Notes under the pieces: model-generated
Seen by the model: the letters and a program-made list of their open reading frames with translations, nothing else
Database searches by the model: none
Told to the model about the DNA's origin: nothing
Shown here: positions 17,966 through 28,241 of the stretch, in pieces
Layout: every line of letters starts with the position of its first letter
Position numbering within the stretch: position 1 is the stretch's first letter
Source: Paenibacillus pini JCM 16418
Lineage (GTDB): Bacteria > Bacillota > Bacilli > Paenibacillales > Paenibacillaceae
Length of the DNA: 64,000 bases
Direction: 5' to 3'
NCBI RefSeq assembly: GCF_000576305.1
Contig: NZ_BAVZ01000011.1
Location: 81,597 to 145,596, forward strand
Made by a program: the position numbers and the translations under genes

Positions 17966-18517
17966 ATGTACAATCATGAAAAAAGAACTATAACTACCGC
18001 AAGATTAATACTAAGACCTTTCAATTTATCCGATGCACAACAGGTCTCTGAACACTGCAATAATTACAATGTATACAAAAGTACATTGACTCTACCTTAT
18101 CCATATCCCATCGATGCTGCAATATCTTGGATTCAAACACATGAAGATAATTTCAATGACAATACATCATATGAGTTTGCTATTACCGATAAACTTACTC
18201 AAGAGCTTTATGGAGCTATAGGACTGTCAAATAACCAAAAACACCGAAATGGTGAACTAGGATATTGGATAGGTGAGGAATATTGGGGGAAAGGATATGC
18301 AACTGAAGCAACACAAGCGCTTATTAAGTTTGCTTTTTCTATCATGGATTACCACAAAGTATACGCCAGATATTTTGCTTCAAATCTCGGATCGGGAAGG
18401 GTTATGCAAAAATCCGGGATGGTACAAGAAGGTGTATTAACAAAGCATATCTATAAGGAAAATCAATTTGTAGACCTAATTCATTATGGAATATTAAGCA
18501 ATAACTATTCGGGGTGA
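17966..18517 (+). CDS. GNAT family N-acetyltransferase (RimJ/RimL type)
   Basis: A 183-residue acetyl-CoA-dependent acetyltransferase. The start TTARLILRPFNLSDAQ is the usual opening of the RimJ/RimL-like subgroup. GELGYWIGEEYWGKGYATEA (about 91-110) holds the acetyl-CoA pyrophosphate-binding loop, and VYARYFASNLGSGRVMQKSG is the following conserved segment. A good GGAGG precedes the ATG. It is monocistronic with AT-rich flanks. The acceptor, protein N-terminus or a small molecule, cannot be told. Confidence 0.88.
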   Translation: MYNHEKRTITTARLILRPFNLSDAQQVSEHCNNYNVYKSTLTLPYPYPIDAAISWIQTHEDNFNDNTSYEFAITDKLTQELYGAIGLSNNQKHRNGELGYWIGEEYWGKGYATEATQALIKFAFSIMDYHKVYARYFASNLGSGRVMQKSGMVQEGVLTKHIYKENQFVDLIHYGILSNNYSG

Positions 18518-19284
18518 TAGACTACATTTTTGATAAGAAATGACTGGCTGAAGATTTTACTTGCACTATAATCAAGGTTTGCTGTTCAGCTTATAAAGTA
18601 GGTTTTTATCCAGACCCGGCAATTGCTAGGCCAAGCGGACACACCTGATATCTACAGTAGTAACGAGAGGTTTTGCTGAATTTTTTTGGATTGTATAACT
18701 TCTCTAGACATCGGACAACCGCTTATTTCGATTGGTTTCACTGTAAAAAGAAATAGATCGAGCATTAGAAAATTTGAATAGATATTTATAGCCCCCCTCA
18801 TCCTCCGGATGGGGGTATTTGTATATTCCTTATTAGAATCAAAATAAATCAGATCCAGTGTCATATTACCGTCAACAAATGTCGAAGATTATGAAGATAT
18901 AGACTGACTTCTATCCTTAATTCATATAAGAAAATAAAATATGTGCAACCAAAACACTTCTTTTCCTACTTTATAAGTGAAGGCCATAATCAAACTGAAC
19001 GGAAGTGATGGAGTGGAAGATCAAGAAATCATATTATTCCCGAATTAAAAGTCGTATCTATGGGAGAGGAATATTATCAATTACCTAAATCTTTTTTTAA
19101 ACAGAATGGCGATTTATTTGCTGGACTTAAAGAAGAAGCACTACCGTTTTTCTGAGTGAATGATTTCAGAGACTACATTAGAAGATTTATTTGGCTAACT
19201 CTATTCCATGCATATTTTTTTGGTTAGTTTACAAAACTAAAATGTAATCAAAAGTACTTAATCAACAGGAAAGGAGTTGCTTAC
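18518..19284. other. 767-nt intergenic region with one stem-loop and a probable gene remnant
   Basis: A strong stem CCCCCCTCATCC/GGATGGGGG (18791-18816) with short T and A tails could terminate on either strand. From 19042 to 19158 an open stretch reads like protein (begins IPELKVVSMGEEYYQLPKSF, stop after LPFF) and continues in frame after the stop as VNDFRDYIRRFIWL. A GTG with a GGAG-like site upstream is out of frame. This looks like a decayed small gene, perhaps of the SMI1/KNR4 immunity type, but that is a guess. Nothing else was recognised. Confidence 0.4.
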
Positions 19285-19563
19285 TTGGCTAAACACTCAG
19301 ATACAAGTTGGAAACTAGAGCATCCAAGCACTTTGTTAAGAAATTCTGTCCAAAAGGCAAATCATGCGGTAAAGCAAGTATTGTCACATCCGGAGGAGCA
19401 AGTCATAGAGCAAGCTTACAATGCATTATCTCATGCAGAAAATGCACTTGTTAATGCAGAGCAGCTCCATGAGAATATGGATACTGTGCAGCAAGATCGA
19501 GAGCAGTTAGAGCTGATGAAGCAACAATTACACAATGCTCAAGAGATTGTGAAAGATCGATAA
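19285..19563 (+). CDS. Small helical protein of unknown function
   Basis: A 92-residue, almost entirely helical protein rich in Gln, Glu and Ala, with heptad-like spacing (ALSHAENALVNAEQLHENMD) suggesting a coiled coil. It starts at TTG after AAAGGAG and is followed by a terminator, which supports it as a real gene. There is no signal peptide or membrane segment. Small acidic helical proteins of this sort are common in spore formers; no function is assigned. Confidence 0.65.
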   Translation: MAKHSDTSWKLEHPSTLLRNSVQKANHAVKQVLSHPEEQVIEQAYNALSHAENALVNAEQLHENMDTVQQDREQLELMKQQLHNAQEIVKDR

Positions 19564-19630
19564 TAGTGGTCCATAAGAACGGCAAATACCTTTTTAAAGC
19601 TGAATAGTCTATCCCTGTTATGTCACGACA

Positions 19631-19672
19631 AACCGTGCTGAGTTCAGTCAGCACGGTTTACTTTTTAGACGG
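19631..19672 (+). terminator. Terminator between convergent genes
   Basis: A perfect 11-bp stem AACCGTGCTGA/TCAGCACGGTT with a 6-nt loop is followed by TACTTTTT. It lies between the small helical protein and the convergent siderophore synthetase. Confidence 0.75.
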
Positions 19673-19777
19673 ATATTCTGGGTGATATTCTATCTAAAAG
19701 CGGCAAAGTGAATTATAAAGAGAACATTTGAACATTGAACAGGATGGAAGTTCAAAGTATTGTCGCCAGTTGTGAGC

Positions 19778-21620
19778 TTAACAATAAAAAATGGGATTAG
19801 GGATTTCCACGTAAAGCGGCGTTTCGCCACACTGATGAAAACGGCTAAGCAAATTAGCTTTGGCTGGAAGGCTTTCTGCTGTCAGCAGGTCTCGAATCAC
19901 TTCTTCCATGTGTGAAGACTTCACCGATATTTGCCCAAGCTCTTCTAACGTATTTCTCACCACTCTCCAATAAAGCTGCTCTTGTTGACCTGTATAGAAG
20001 GCGAGTCGCTGTATCAGATGACTAAGGTGATTCACAAAAAAATAGTATTTTAATCGATAGCGTGCTTCCTCTTCGGTATACAACACAGGGCTATCTTCTT
20101 CAAGAATCGTTCCGACCCATCCTTGCTTCCTCGCAAAAGACCGATTAACACTGATACCCTCCAGATCCCTAATTACAAAAGCTGAAGGCATTCCATTCTC
20201 AAGACTTAACATTGAATTCTGGACATGCGCTTCCAAACTAATGCCACTGTCGACATACAATTGCAAAATAGGAGTCATGGATAGATCTAGATATTGACGA
20301 AGCCATACATACCAATCTGGTTGTATCCATGATTCTTCAGCGCCGTTGGTCGAAAGAGAACTTTCATGCACAGCTCGAAACAATAGTGGTAACGATTCTC
20401 CTGGAAGAACTTCTAGGAGAGAGGCTACAACAAAAGGAGGACTCTTCGTTGAATGACATGATTCAGTGGCTTCACGTAAGATCATGGAGAATCCAGCAGT
20501 CAACGCACCTTGTATGGATTTGTTTGCTTCGGGCAGCTTCAGCGTCCGATATCCTTTTTCTAGCAAAATTTGAAGTGAATTTATAGTTTGGCGGCTTTGA
20601 ACAGTCTGTACAATCCTTGAAGCATCCAGTGTGCGTAGCAGTTGCTCCTCACTGTTCTCACGAATAAAGTTCGTTATACGAATGTGGAGGGATAGCTTGT
20701 AGAAACAGCACTCCTTCGGATTCCAGACCGTTCGAACTGACGAGGTAGGATATACCAAAGGACCCGTAGAACCAAGGTCAAATAATAATTTCTGGTGCAA
20801 CAAATCCTTAACAGGATCAAGTGTTTTCAAATAAGCCGCTTGCCAAGGATGGCATGGAAGTATTATGTAATCACTAAATTCAGCTTGGAGTGTAGAACGG
20901 GCTGCTTCGATCATTTCTTCGGGAACCCAGGATGCTTTAATACCCTCATCATCCGGATCGAGCCAATCTTCATAGACATATTGTGGCGCTACGGCAAAGC
21001 AGCTGAGAGGGAAGCTACGCCAAATTCCGGGGAATAGGCTGATGAATCGGAAACACTGAACCCAACAAGACTTTTGGGAGTTGGATGAAAAGGGTGACCA
21101 CAGAGCAGCACTTGTTCCAAGTATATAAAATCCAAAACTGCAGGAGGTTTAGCATTCAGTGCATACTCAAGATACGAGGTCAAATGCTGTAGACTGTTGT
21201 AAACCATCTGTTCAAATTCAATTCTTTTCAAGGCTCTAATCTCAGCGTTGGGTTCAAGGAATGAAATCTCCTCAAGCAACATCGTCGTAATTTGTTCAAA
21301 AGATAGTGTTCTCCATTGCTCTGGCTGCCCTAGTACAATTTCTGATGTGTATAGTGTATCTCCATAAACATGATGGCCAGCAGACGAACGATGAAGCAAG
21401 CTTCCGTATATTGTTTGACTCGTACGTGGCAGCATAATAGCAACTGAAATATCAGCCGAGTGGCGTGTTGAACAAAAGGGTCGTGCTGTCCCGTCTCTCG
21501 AAGATATGCGTTTAACATTCGGCTTAACATCTCATGTCGGCCAAGCACTACCGCAGAGGGAGTGGAAGGTATTTCCATGTTCCGTTCCGATCGGTCAATA
21601 ATGATATTGTCTTGGGTCAT
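19778..21620 (-). CDS. IucA/IucC family siderophore synthetase (SbnF-like), two frameshifts
   Basis: An NRPS-independent siderophore (NIS) synthetase, which activates a carboxylate with ATP and condenses it with an amine. Three frames join into one protein of about 614 residues. One base is missing near 21474-21477 (T run on the coding strand), restoring DPFCSTRHSADISVAIM. Another is missing near 21009-21013, restoring SPEFGVAFPLSCFAVAPQYV. Family motifs GHPFHPTPKSLVGFS, ILPCHPWQAAYLKT, TSSVRTVWNPKECC and the closing VEIPNP are present in order. It follows the MFS exporter gene by 24 nt on the minus strand. Gene order and the partner set suggest the SbnF step of a staphyloferrin-B-like pathway; assignment among the three synthetases is inference. 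Confidence 0.88.
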
Positions 21621-21644
21621 CTATATCTTCCTTTCATATTCAAT

Positions 21645-22878
21645 TTATTGAAGTGGCAGTTGTACGGGAGATTGTGATTCAAAAACGGTTGGACGGCGTA
21701 CCAACAAAGAAGCGGCAACCATCACTGCACCCATGACTAGAAATACGGCCGGTATTCCAAACTCCGCCAACCCATACCCCTATAGACGGACCCGTAATCT
21801 GCCCTGCCATTAATATGCTGTTTGTCGCTCCTATTCGAACACCCCTATCCTGATCTGTCGAGGATTTCAGTACGTTTAGCATAACCGTCTGCAATAGAGC
21901 ACTGTAGAAGAACCCTTGAAGAAAACGTATGATCATCAAACCTAACACACCAATAGGTAGCGTATGCGCAAGTAGACATAACCCACATAACATGCCAGCC
22001 AAGCGTAGATTGCGCACAGGAGAATAACGATCGTTTCTCTTGCCCCACCAGGATGATCCTACGAGCTCCCCTACGGATGACATTGCGAGTAGTACACCCA
22101 CCGTAAGTGCTGCTACCTTCGATGAAGGAATTAATTCCCGGATATAGGGGGTGAACATCGTAAATGTAGAAAAATCAACAAGTTTGAAAAGAACACCTGC
22201 AATAATTAATCGTCGGGCAAGGGGGTGCGAAACAAGTGAAACGAAGGCATGAATAATTCCAGTGTTATGATTGTCGGTTATAGCTGGTTGTCTATATGAA
22301 TTCTTTGCTCCTGTCAGTACAAAAGCAGCAAGCATCGCAAAACTCATGGTCAACGAAGCTGTGATGAATAATAAGGAGCTACTTCCCCATGTATTCACAC
22401 ATATACTCCCAAGCAGGGGACCTACCAGCAGCCCAGCGGCTGAAGCTCGCTCGAGCTGTCCCAAAGCAGCTCCTTGTTGTTTATTGGGTGCATGTGTTCC
22501 GATAAATGCACTACTTGCATCGGAAATACCTCCGAAGGCACCCTGACATAGACGAAACAGAACAAATTCAAATGGTGTCTGTGCCAATCCCATGAAAAGC
22601 ATGCTGATGGCTAACCCAATCAAGGATCGTACGACCATCCACTTTCTGCTCCATCGATCACCAATTTTTCCCCATAGAGGAGTGAAAAGGGCATAGGACA
22701 AGGCAGGTGCAGACATGGATAGGCCTGTCCACATGAGGACTTCTTTTGTCGTCCCAGCGTTGAGATGCTCCATGTAGTATGGGATAAAAGGGCTGATTCC
22801 TGTCAGCCCAGCACTGGATAGAAAACGAGCACCCCAGAGTATGCGGACACTTTGTTTCCATTCCGTTGGAGGCATCAT
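21645..22878 (-). CDS. MFS transporter, probable siderophore exporter (SbnD-like), C-terminal frameshift
   Basis: A twelve-helix major facilitator of about 410 residues. The loop LWGKIGDRWSRKWMVVRSLI is the MFS motif A, and a second copy (GKRNDRYSPVRNLRLAG) lies in the C-terminal half. Near 21768 the frame shifts by one base: after GPSIGVWVG the correct continuation is EFGIPAVFLVMGAVMVAASL with a stop at 21645. The uncorrected frame ends in an implausible Cys/Arg-rich tail. It is first in the minus-strand operon, divergent from sbnA across Fur boxes. Location and family make it the likely exporter of the siderophore, as SbnD is for staphyloferrin B. Confidence 0.85.
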
Positions 22879-22941
22879 ACTGTCACTTCACCTACCTTAA
22901 ATTTGGAAATACTAACCAATTGCAGTTCAGATTATCAAGAA

Positions 22942-22956
22942 TGATTCTCATTGTCA
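22942..22956. promoter_or_regulatory. Fur box (divergent siderophore promoter region)
   Basis: TGATTCTCATTGTCA fits the 7-1-7 Fur box (TGATAATNATTATCA) with three mismatches, and lies 64 nt upstream of the exporter operon. Iron repression of that operon is inferred. Confidence 0.7.
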
Positions 22957-22994
22957 ATCATAATTTATTTTACAAAAAATTACTAAAAAAGGTG

Positions 22995-23023
22995 TTGACA
23001 GGGAAAAGAAGGAGTTTCATAAT
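22995..23023 (+). promoter_or_regulatory. Promoter of the sbnA operon
   Basis: TTGACA (22995-23000), a 17-nt spacer and CATAAT (23018-23023) sit just upstream of a perfect Fur box. Confidence 0.65.
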
Positions 23024-23047
23024 AGGCCCTGTGTCCATTCATGAAAA

Positions 23048-23062
23048 TGATAATCATTATCA
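23048..23062. promoter_or_regulatory. Perfect Fur box upstream of sbnA
   Basis: TGATAATCATTATCA is an exact 7-1-7 Fur box, placed about 25 nt after the -10 hexamer and so positioned to block initiation or clearance when iron is plentiful. Confidence 0.9.
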
Positions 23063-23110
23063 ATTAAGTGAATTGTGATACCAATAACTTTGGAAAGATG
23101 GTGAAAACTC

Positions 23111-24118
23111 ATGGAACGAAGTGGCCTGCAATTTAAAGATCAATCGCTAAAAATTGCGGACTCTATTATCGATTGTATCGGTCAGACACCATTGGTACGT
23201 TTGAATTCTCTGTTCGAATCTTCGGGAGCTTCCGTCTATGCCAAGCTGGAGATGATGAACCCAGGGGGCAGCATGAAAGATCGGCCTGCGCGTTATATTA
23301 TCGAGCAGTGTCTGCGAGACGGAACGATCAACATACATACCCATCTCATTGAAAGCACGTCCGGAAATTTGGGGATTGGTCTTGCACTTACTGCAAAAAA
23401 ATACGGTCTAAAGTTCACATGTGTTGTTGATCCGAAAATTACAACGACGAATTTGAGAATGATTACCTGTCTTGGGGCAAATGTTGATATGGTAACTGAA
23501 CCGGACGAATACGGCAGTTATTTGCAATCCCGCATTCGCAGAGTCAAAGAGTTGGTAAGCATGGATGCTGCCGCATACTGGATTAATCAATATGCAAACC
23601 CACTAAACTGGCAAGCACATTATCATGGAGCAGGGGAAGAAATTGTTCAGCAGATGGAGGGACAGATAGATGTGCTTGTATGTGCGGTGAGCACCACAGG
23701 TAGCATTCTGGGCATATCCCGAAGAGTGAAAGAGGCAAATCCACATGCACGTATCGTAGCTGTTGATGCCGTGGGGTCTATTATTTTCGGAACACCATCC
23801 TCCCAAAGAGAGCTGCCAGGCATTGGAGCAAACCGGGTACCGGAATTATTTAGTCCAAACGAAATTGATCAGGTCATTCATGTCGATGATCGCGAATCTG
23901 TACTTGGATGTCAAAAATTGCTGGAACGAGAAGGGATTTTTGCTGGCGGATCATCTGGCTCACTAGTTGCTGCATTAGAGAAACTTGTTCCTACTTTGCC
24001 TCCTTCAGCTAAGGTGGTTACTGTTTTTGCTGATCGAGGAGAACGTTATCTCGATAGTGTATATGATGAGCGTTGGGTTAATCAATTACCACCAACTCAA
24101 ACGAAATCCACAATATAA
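23111..24118 (+). CDS. sbnA: 2,3-diaminopropionate biosynthesis protein SbnA (PLP enzyme)
   Basis: A PLP-dependent enzyme of the cysteine synthase fold. In staphyloferrin B synthesis SbnA joins O-phosphoserine and glutamate to give N-(1-amino-1-carboxyl-2-ethyl)-glutamate, the precursor of L-2,3-diaminopropionate. The PLP lysine is Lys56 in NPGGSMKDRPARYI; ESTSGNLGIGLAL is the substrate/PLP loop and GGSSGSLVAAL binds the cofactor phosphate. At 335 residues it matches SbnA. It leads an operon with sbnB, sbnH and two synthetases. The start codon has only a weak ribosome site. Confidence 0.92.
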   Translation: MERSGLQFKDQSLKIADSIIDCIGQTPLVRLNSLFESSGASVYAKLEMMNPGGSMKDRPARYIIEQCLRDGTINIHTHLIESTSGNLGIGLALTAKKYGLKFTCVVDPKITTTNLRMITCLGANVDMVTEPDEYGSYLQSRIRRVKELVSMDAAAYWINQYANPLNWQAHYHGAGEEIVQQMEGQIDVLVCAVSTTGSILGISRRVKEANPHARIVAVDAVGSIIFGTPSSQRELPGIGANRVPELFSPNEIDQVIHVDDRESVLGCQKLLEREGIFAGGSSGSLVAALEKLVPTLPPSAKVVTVFADRGERYLDSVYDERWVNQLPPTQTKSTI

Positions 24119-24142
24119 TCTATTTCAGAGGAGTGAATAGTG

Positions 24143-25161
24143 ATGAGTACAATTCAGGAAAACAGTATTTTGTATTTGAGTAAACAGGATGTTATAGATC
24201 TAGGTGGGCTTAGTTCTGAACCTTATGTCAAGGCTGTAACCCGTGCGTTGATGCTCCACGCCAAGCACGATATTGTGCAACCGTTAAAGCCTTATCTACG
24301 GATAAACGAAGAAAACGGACATATTGCCGATCGCATTATTGCCATGCCTGCTTATGTGGGCGGTGATGTATCTATCAGTGGCTTGAAGTGGATCGGCAGC
24401 AAGCACGATAATCCAGCAAAGCGTAATAAGGAGCGTGCGAGTGCATTAATCATTCTGAATGACCCAGAGAGCAATTATCCATTAGCTGTCATGGAAGGTA
24501 GCTTAATTAGCGGCATGCGTACAGCTGCGGTAACCGCCATCGGAGCAAAATACTTGGCCAAAGAATCATTTCGATCTGTCAGCATCATTGGCTGCGGAGT
24601 CATTGCAAAAATGCAAATTACTTCACTGTTGGAGCAATTTGATTCCATTCAAACGATTCAACTGTTTGATCTGAATATAGAAACAGCTCAACAGCTCGCT
24701 GCTCAAATTAGTGAACGTTTTAGTAAAGTAGAAGTACGGGTAGAAGACTCTTCTGAACAGGCAGTTCGAAAAGCCGAAGTATTAGTAACAGCAACGGTAG
24801 CCTCATCCCCGCATATACCATTCGAATGGATTTCAAAGGAACGTTTGTTAGTAACATATCAATTATGGACCTGCATAAGGACGTATTCACTCAAGCAGAC
24901 AAAGTAATCGTGGACGACTGGGACCAATCCAACCGTGAGAAAAAGATTATCAATCAGCTAGTGCTCGAAGGACAATTTTCGCGTGAACAGCTTCATGCGG
25001 AACTGGGAGAAATATTGATCGGCAGCAAGCCTGGGCGTGAACATGAGGATGAAATTATTGTTTTGAATCCAATGGGGATGGCTATCGAGGATATATCAAG
25101 CGCAGCTGAGATGTACTCCAGAGCCGTAGAACAAGGAAAAGGAACACGCCTATGTCTTTAG
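24143..25161 (+). CDS. sbnB: 2,3-diaminopropionate biosynthesis protein SbnB, frameshifted
   Basis: An NAD-dependent dehydrogenase of the ornithine cyclodeaminase/mu-crystallin family that oxidatively releases L-2,3-diaminopropionate and alpha-ketoglutarate from the SbnA product. MEGSLISGMRTAAVTAIGAK and the Rossmann motif VSIIGCGVIAKMQI are family hallmarks. The frame breaks at the GG at 24838-24839: adding one G gives WISKGTFVSNISIMDLHKDV and continues to the stop, total 339 residues. Without it the protein would lose its last 85 residues. The ATG nine nt after AGGAG was chosen over the GTG just before it. The end overlaps sbnH by 10 nt. Confidence 0.9.
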
Positions 25162-26378
25162 AATCTAGCACTAGCTATACATTGGAGGTAGCAAGAGTTC
25201 GGGAATACATTCAGGAAATGAAAGAGCTGCAGAATGAACCCATATGCGCTTACATCCGTGACTTGCGTGCCCTAGTGGCGCATGTTCGTCAGCGCGTACA
25301 ATCCATGCCGGGTTCCAGTAAATTGTTCTATGCAATTAAAGCCAACTCGGAGGAGCACGTACTTCAGGCTCTAGCTCCCATTGTTCATGGCTTTGAAGTA
25401 GCTTCTTTAGGCGAGATTGTGAAAGTGAGAAAAATTTCTGCGGACATTCCCATTTTATTTGGTGGACCTGGCAAGACAGAGGCTGAACTACTTGGCGCAA
25501 TAGAATATGGAGTACAGCTCATTCATGTAGAAAGCTTGCATGAACTAAATAAACTTAACGATATTGCGGAACAAAAAGGTGTCTGCGTGTCCGTTCTACT
25601 GCGAGTAAATCTAAGTGGACCATTTCCTCAGGCAACGCTAGCCATGGGTGGTCGACCGACCCAATTTGGAATCGACGAGTCATTGGTTCCGCAGGTAATG
25701 GAGCATCTCAAAGATTACCCACATGTTCAGGTTGAAGGGTTTCATTTTCACTCACTCTCAAACAATCTCAATGCCATTTCGCACGTTAAACTTCTAAAGT
25801 ATTATTGCAAAATTGCAAACCAATGGTCAACAGAGTTTGGCCTTACTTTGCGGTATTTAAATGTCGGCGGTGGAATAGGTGTCAATTACTCCAATTTGGA
25901 AGAACAGTTTGACTGGTCCATATTTGTAAATGGGCTAGCAACCTTGTTGACAAGTGAACTAAAATCATCAACCACAGTATTATTTGAATGCGGTCGTTAT
26001 CTAACAGCTTCAAGTGGTTACTATGCAACCGAAGTGCTAGACATCAAAACAAATCACGGTAAGACCTTTGTCATCGTGCGAGGCGGTACGCATCATTTTC
26101 GGCTGCCTGTTTCCTGGCAACACAGTCATCCGTTCGAAGTAGTTGAGGTGGAAGCTTGGCCACATTCCTATGACCGCCCTCAGGTAATGGAAAAGACAAT
26201 TACTGTGGCCGGTCAATTATGTACTCCTAAAGATATCTTGGCAAGTGATGTTGCTGCATCAAGAGTTCGGGTCGGAGACATTTTACTTTTTCAATATGCG
26301 GGTGCGTATGGATGGGCGATCTCTCATCATGAGTTTTTAAGTCACCCACATCCTAAACATATTTATTTGGATCAATAA
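25152..26378 (+). CDS. sbnH: PLP-dependent decarboxylase (SbnH-like, alanine-racemase fold)
   Basis: A type III PLP decarboxylase related to diaminopimelate/ornithine decarboxylases, 408 residues. The cofactor lysine is Lys63 in KLFYAIKANSEEHV. GFHFHSLSNN and YLNVGGGIGVNY belong to the barrel, and ECGRYLTASSGYYATEV to the C-terminal beta domain. In staphyloferrin B synthesis SbnH decarboxylates the citryl-diaminopropionate intermediate to the diaminoethane form. It starts within the end of sbnB, so translation is coupled, and is followed after 38 nt by a synthetase gene with a strong AGGAGG site. Confidence 0.9.
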   Translation: MSLESSTSYTLEVARVREYIQEMKELQNEPICAYIRDLRALVAHVRQRVQSMPGSSKLFYAIKANSEEHVLQALAPIVHGFEVASLGEIVKVRKISADIPILFGGPGKTEAELLGAIEYGVQLIHVESLHELNKLNDIAEQKGVCVSVLLRVNLSGPFPQATLAMGGRPTQFGIDESLVPQVMEHLKDYPHVQVEGFHFHSLSNNLNAISHVKLLKYYCKIANQWSTEFGLTLRYLNVGGGIGVNYSNLEEQFDWSIFVNGLATLLTSELKSSTTVLFECGRYLTASSGYYATEVLDIKTNHGKTFVIVRGGTHHFRLPVSWQHSHPFEVVEVEAWPHSYDRPQVMEKTITVAGQLCTPKDILASDVAASRVRVGDILLFQYAGAYGWAISHHEFLSHPHPKHIYLDQ

Positions 26379-26416
26379 TTTACGAAATTGTTCCGCTGCA
26401 TTCAAGGAGGTGTGAT

Positions 26417-28221
26417 ATGAACCAGCTAATAACAACATTGGTAAGGTCGGAAGAGTGGGTCCAGGTGCGCCGACGCATTTTTCGGCAATTGATTGAGTCG
26501 TTATTATATGAGCAAATCATAAGTGAACCAGTCATTCGGCTTCATGCTACATCAGAATATGTATTGCATGGTGAGAGTCATATAGGAGAGAAGGTGAAGT
26601 ATACCTTTTATGCTGTACGCAAAGAAAGTTTTCATCGCATCCAATTAACTGATGCGCCAATAATGCGGATAACATCGTTAGAACGCACTGAAGCGGATTC
26701 CATTCCGCAATTTTTGCAGGAAATTTCTTCTCATTTTCAGGTATCTGAAGCCCAGCTTGGCCAGTTCATCGACGAGCTTCAACAAACCCATCTGAAAGAT
26801 ACGTTGTCGAAAAGGTGGGACCATACCCATTGGAAACCGCTGTTGTCCGAGTATGATGAGTGGGAATCTGCAATGACGGAAGGTCATCCCTATCATCCAT
26901 GTTATAAATCTAGAATTGGATTTACCTTGCCTGATAATACATTGTATGGTCCCGAGTTTAAACCTGAATTTAGGCTAGAATGGATTGCGATACAAAGGGA
27001 TGCAACGATAGTTTCCCTGTCGGACTCATTGATCACATATACGCAATTCATTCAAAGTGAGCTGGAACAAGAATGGGATATGCTCATGTCCACTTTACAA
27101 GATAATTCTTTGGATGAGGATACATATATATTACTTCCAGTACATCCCTGGCAGTGGGAGCGAATCGCAGAGACGTGTGCAGATCAGCTCCGAACTGGCG
27201 AAATGGTGTACCTAGGACAAGCGGGCGATACATACCGCCCTCAGCAATCCATACGAACAATGACGAATGTGACTAGCCGAGACAAGCCCTATGTTAAGCT
27301 GCCGCTGAATATCGTGAATACGTCATCAGGACGAATTCTGGCTCAACATACCATTATGAATTCGGCACGTATATCGGATTGGCTTGGTCGTGTGGTAGCC
27401 ACAGATACGTTCTTACAAAAAGAAATTCAATTGATTGTTCTCAAGGAAATCGCAGGGGTATCTTACAATCATCAGAAGCTTCCGAGTCTCTTTGAGCAAA
27501 AAATATATGGTTCACTTGGGGCAATCTGGCGTGAAAGTCTTCATCCTTACTTAAATGACGGAGAGAATGCATTACCCTTCAACGCCCTGTGCCATCTTGA
27601 TCTGCAAAATTCTCCAATTATTGATCCATGGGTTCGCGAATATGGCCTTGAGCTTGGATAAAAAATTTGCTTAGCGTTGCAATTGTACCGTTAATTCATC
27701 TCCTATATGCACATGGGACAGCACTGGAATCCCATGCGCAAAATATGATTATTGTGCTGAACAAAGGTTTGCCCGTTCGTGTGGCACTGAAAGACTTCCA
27801 CGATGGGATTCGGTATTCTCCATCGATATGTCATCCGTTTGGATATCCGAACATTGAATATCCGCCCGCTAATCATCAGCGAATAAATCGCAATTCTTTT
27901 GTGGAGAAGGAGGACCTCACTGAAGTTAAGGATTTTTTGCTAGATGCTCTGCTTTTTATTAATTTAACCGAACTGGCATTTGTCATGGAAAAATATTATG
28001 GGCTTAGTGAGAAACAATGGTGGAGTATGGTCGTTGAAGTCATTGTGAATTATCAGGAGAGGTTTCCTGAACTAAAGGAGCGATATGAACTGTTTGACGT
28101 ATTTGCTCCAGAGATCGTAGTGGAACAATTGACTCGACGGCGTATTTACGAGGAATCAGGAGACTGTGTCCATAAAGTACCTAATCCGTTGTATGCATTT
28201 AGGCCGGTTTCGCAGAATTAA
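26417..28221 (+). CDS. IucA/IucC family siderophore synthetase (SbnC/SbnE-like), frameshifted
   Basis: An NIS synthetase of about 601 residues once one missing base near 27653-27657 is restored. After REYGLEL the uncorrected frame stops; the adjacent frame continues as WIKNLLSVAIVPLIHLLYAHG. Motifs in order: EGHPYHPCYKSRIGF (ATP site), LPVHPWQWERIAE, PQQSIRTMTNV, VKLPLNIVNTSSGRILA, and in the second part ALESHAQNMI, LKDFHDGIRY and KVPNPLYAF. A truncated N-terminal product would lack the second half of the active site. It stands behind AAGGAGG, 20 nt before the third synthetase. Which substrate it joins cannot be decided by inspection. Confidence 0.9.
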
Positions 28222-28241
28222 TTTGGAAAGGTGTGAACCGT

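Noticed and set aside
24826..25161. Separate small gene after sbnB
   Set aside because: It continues the SbnB family sequence without a gap once one base is restored.
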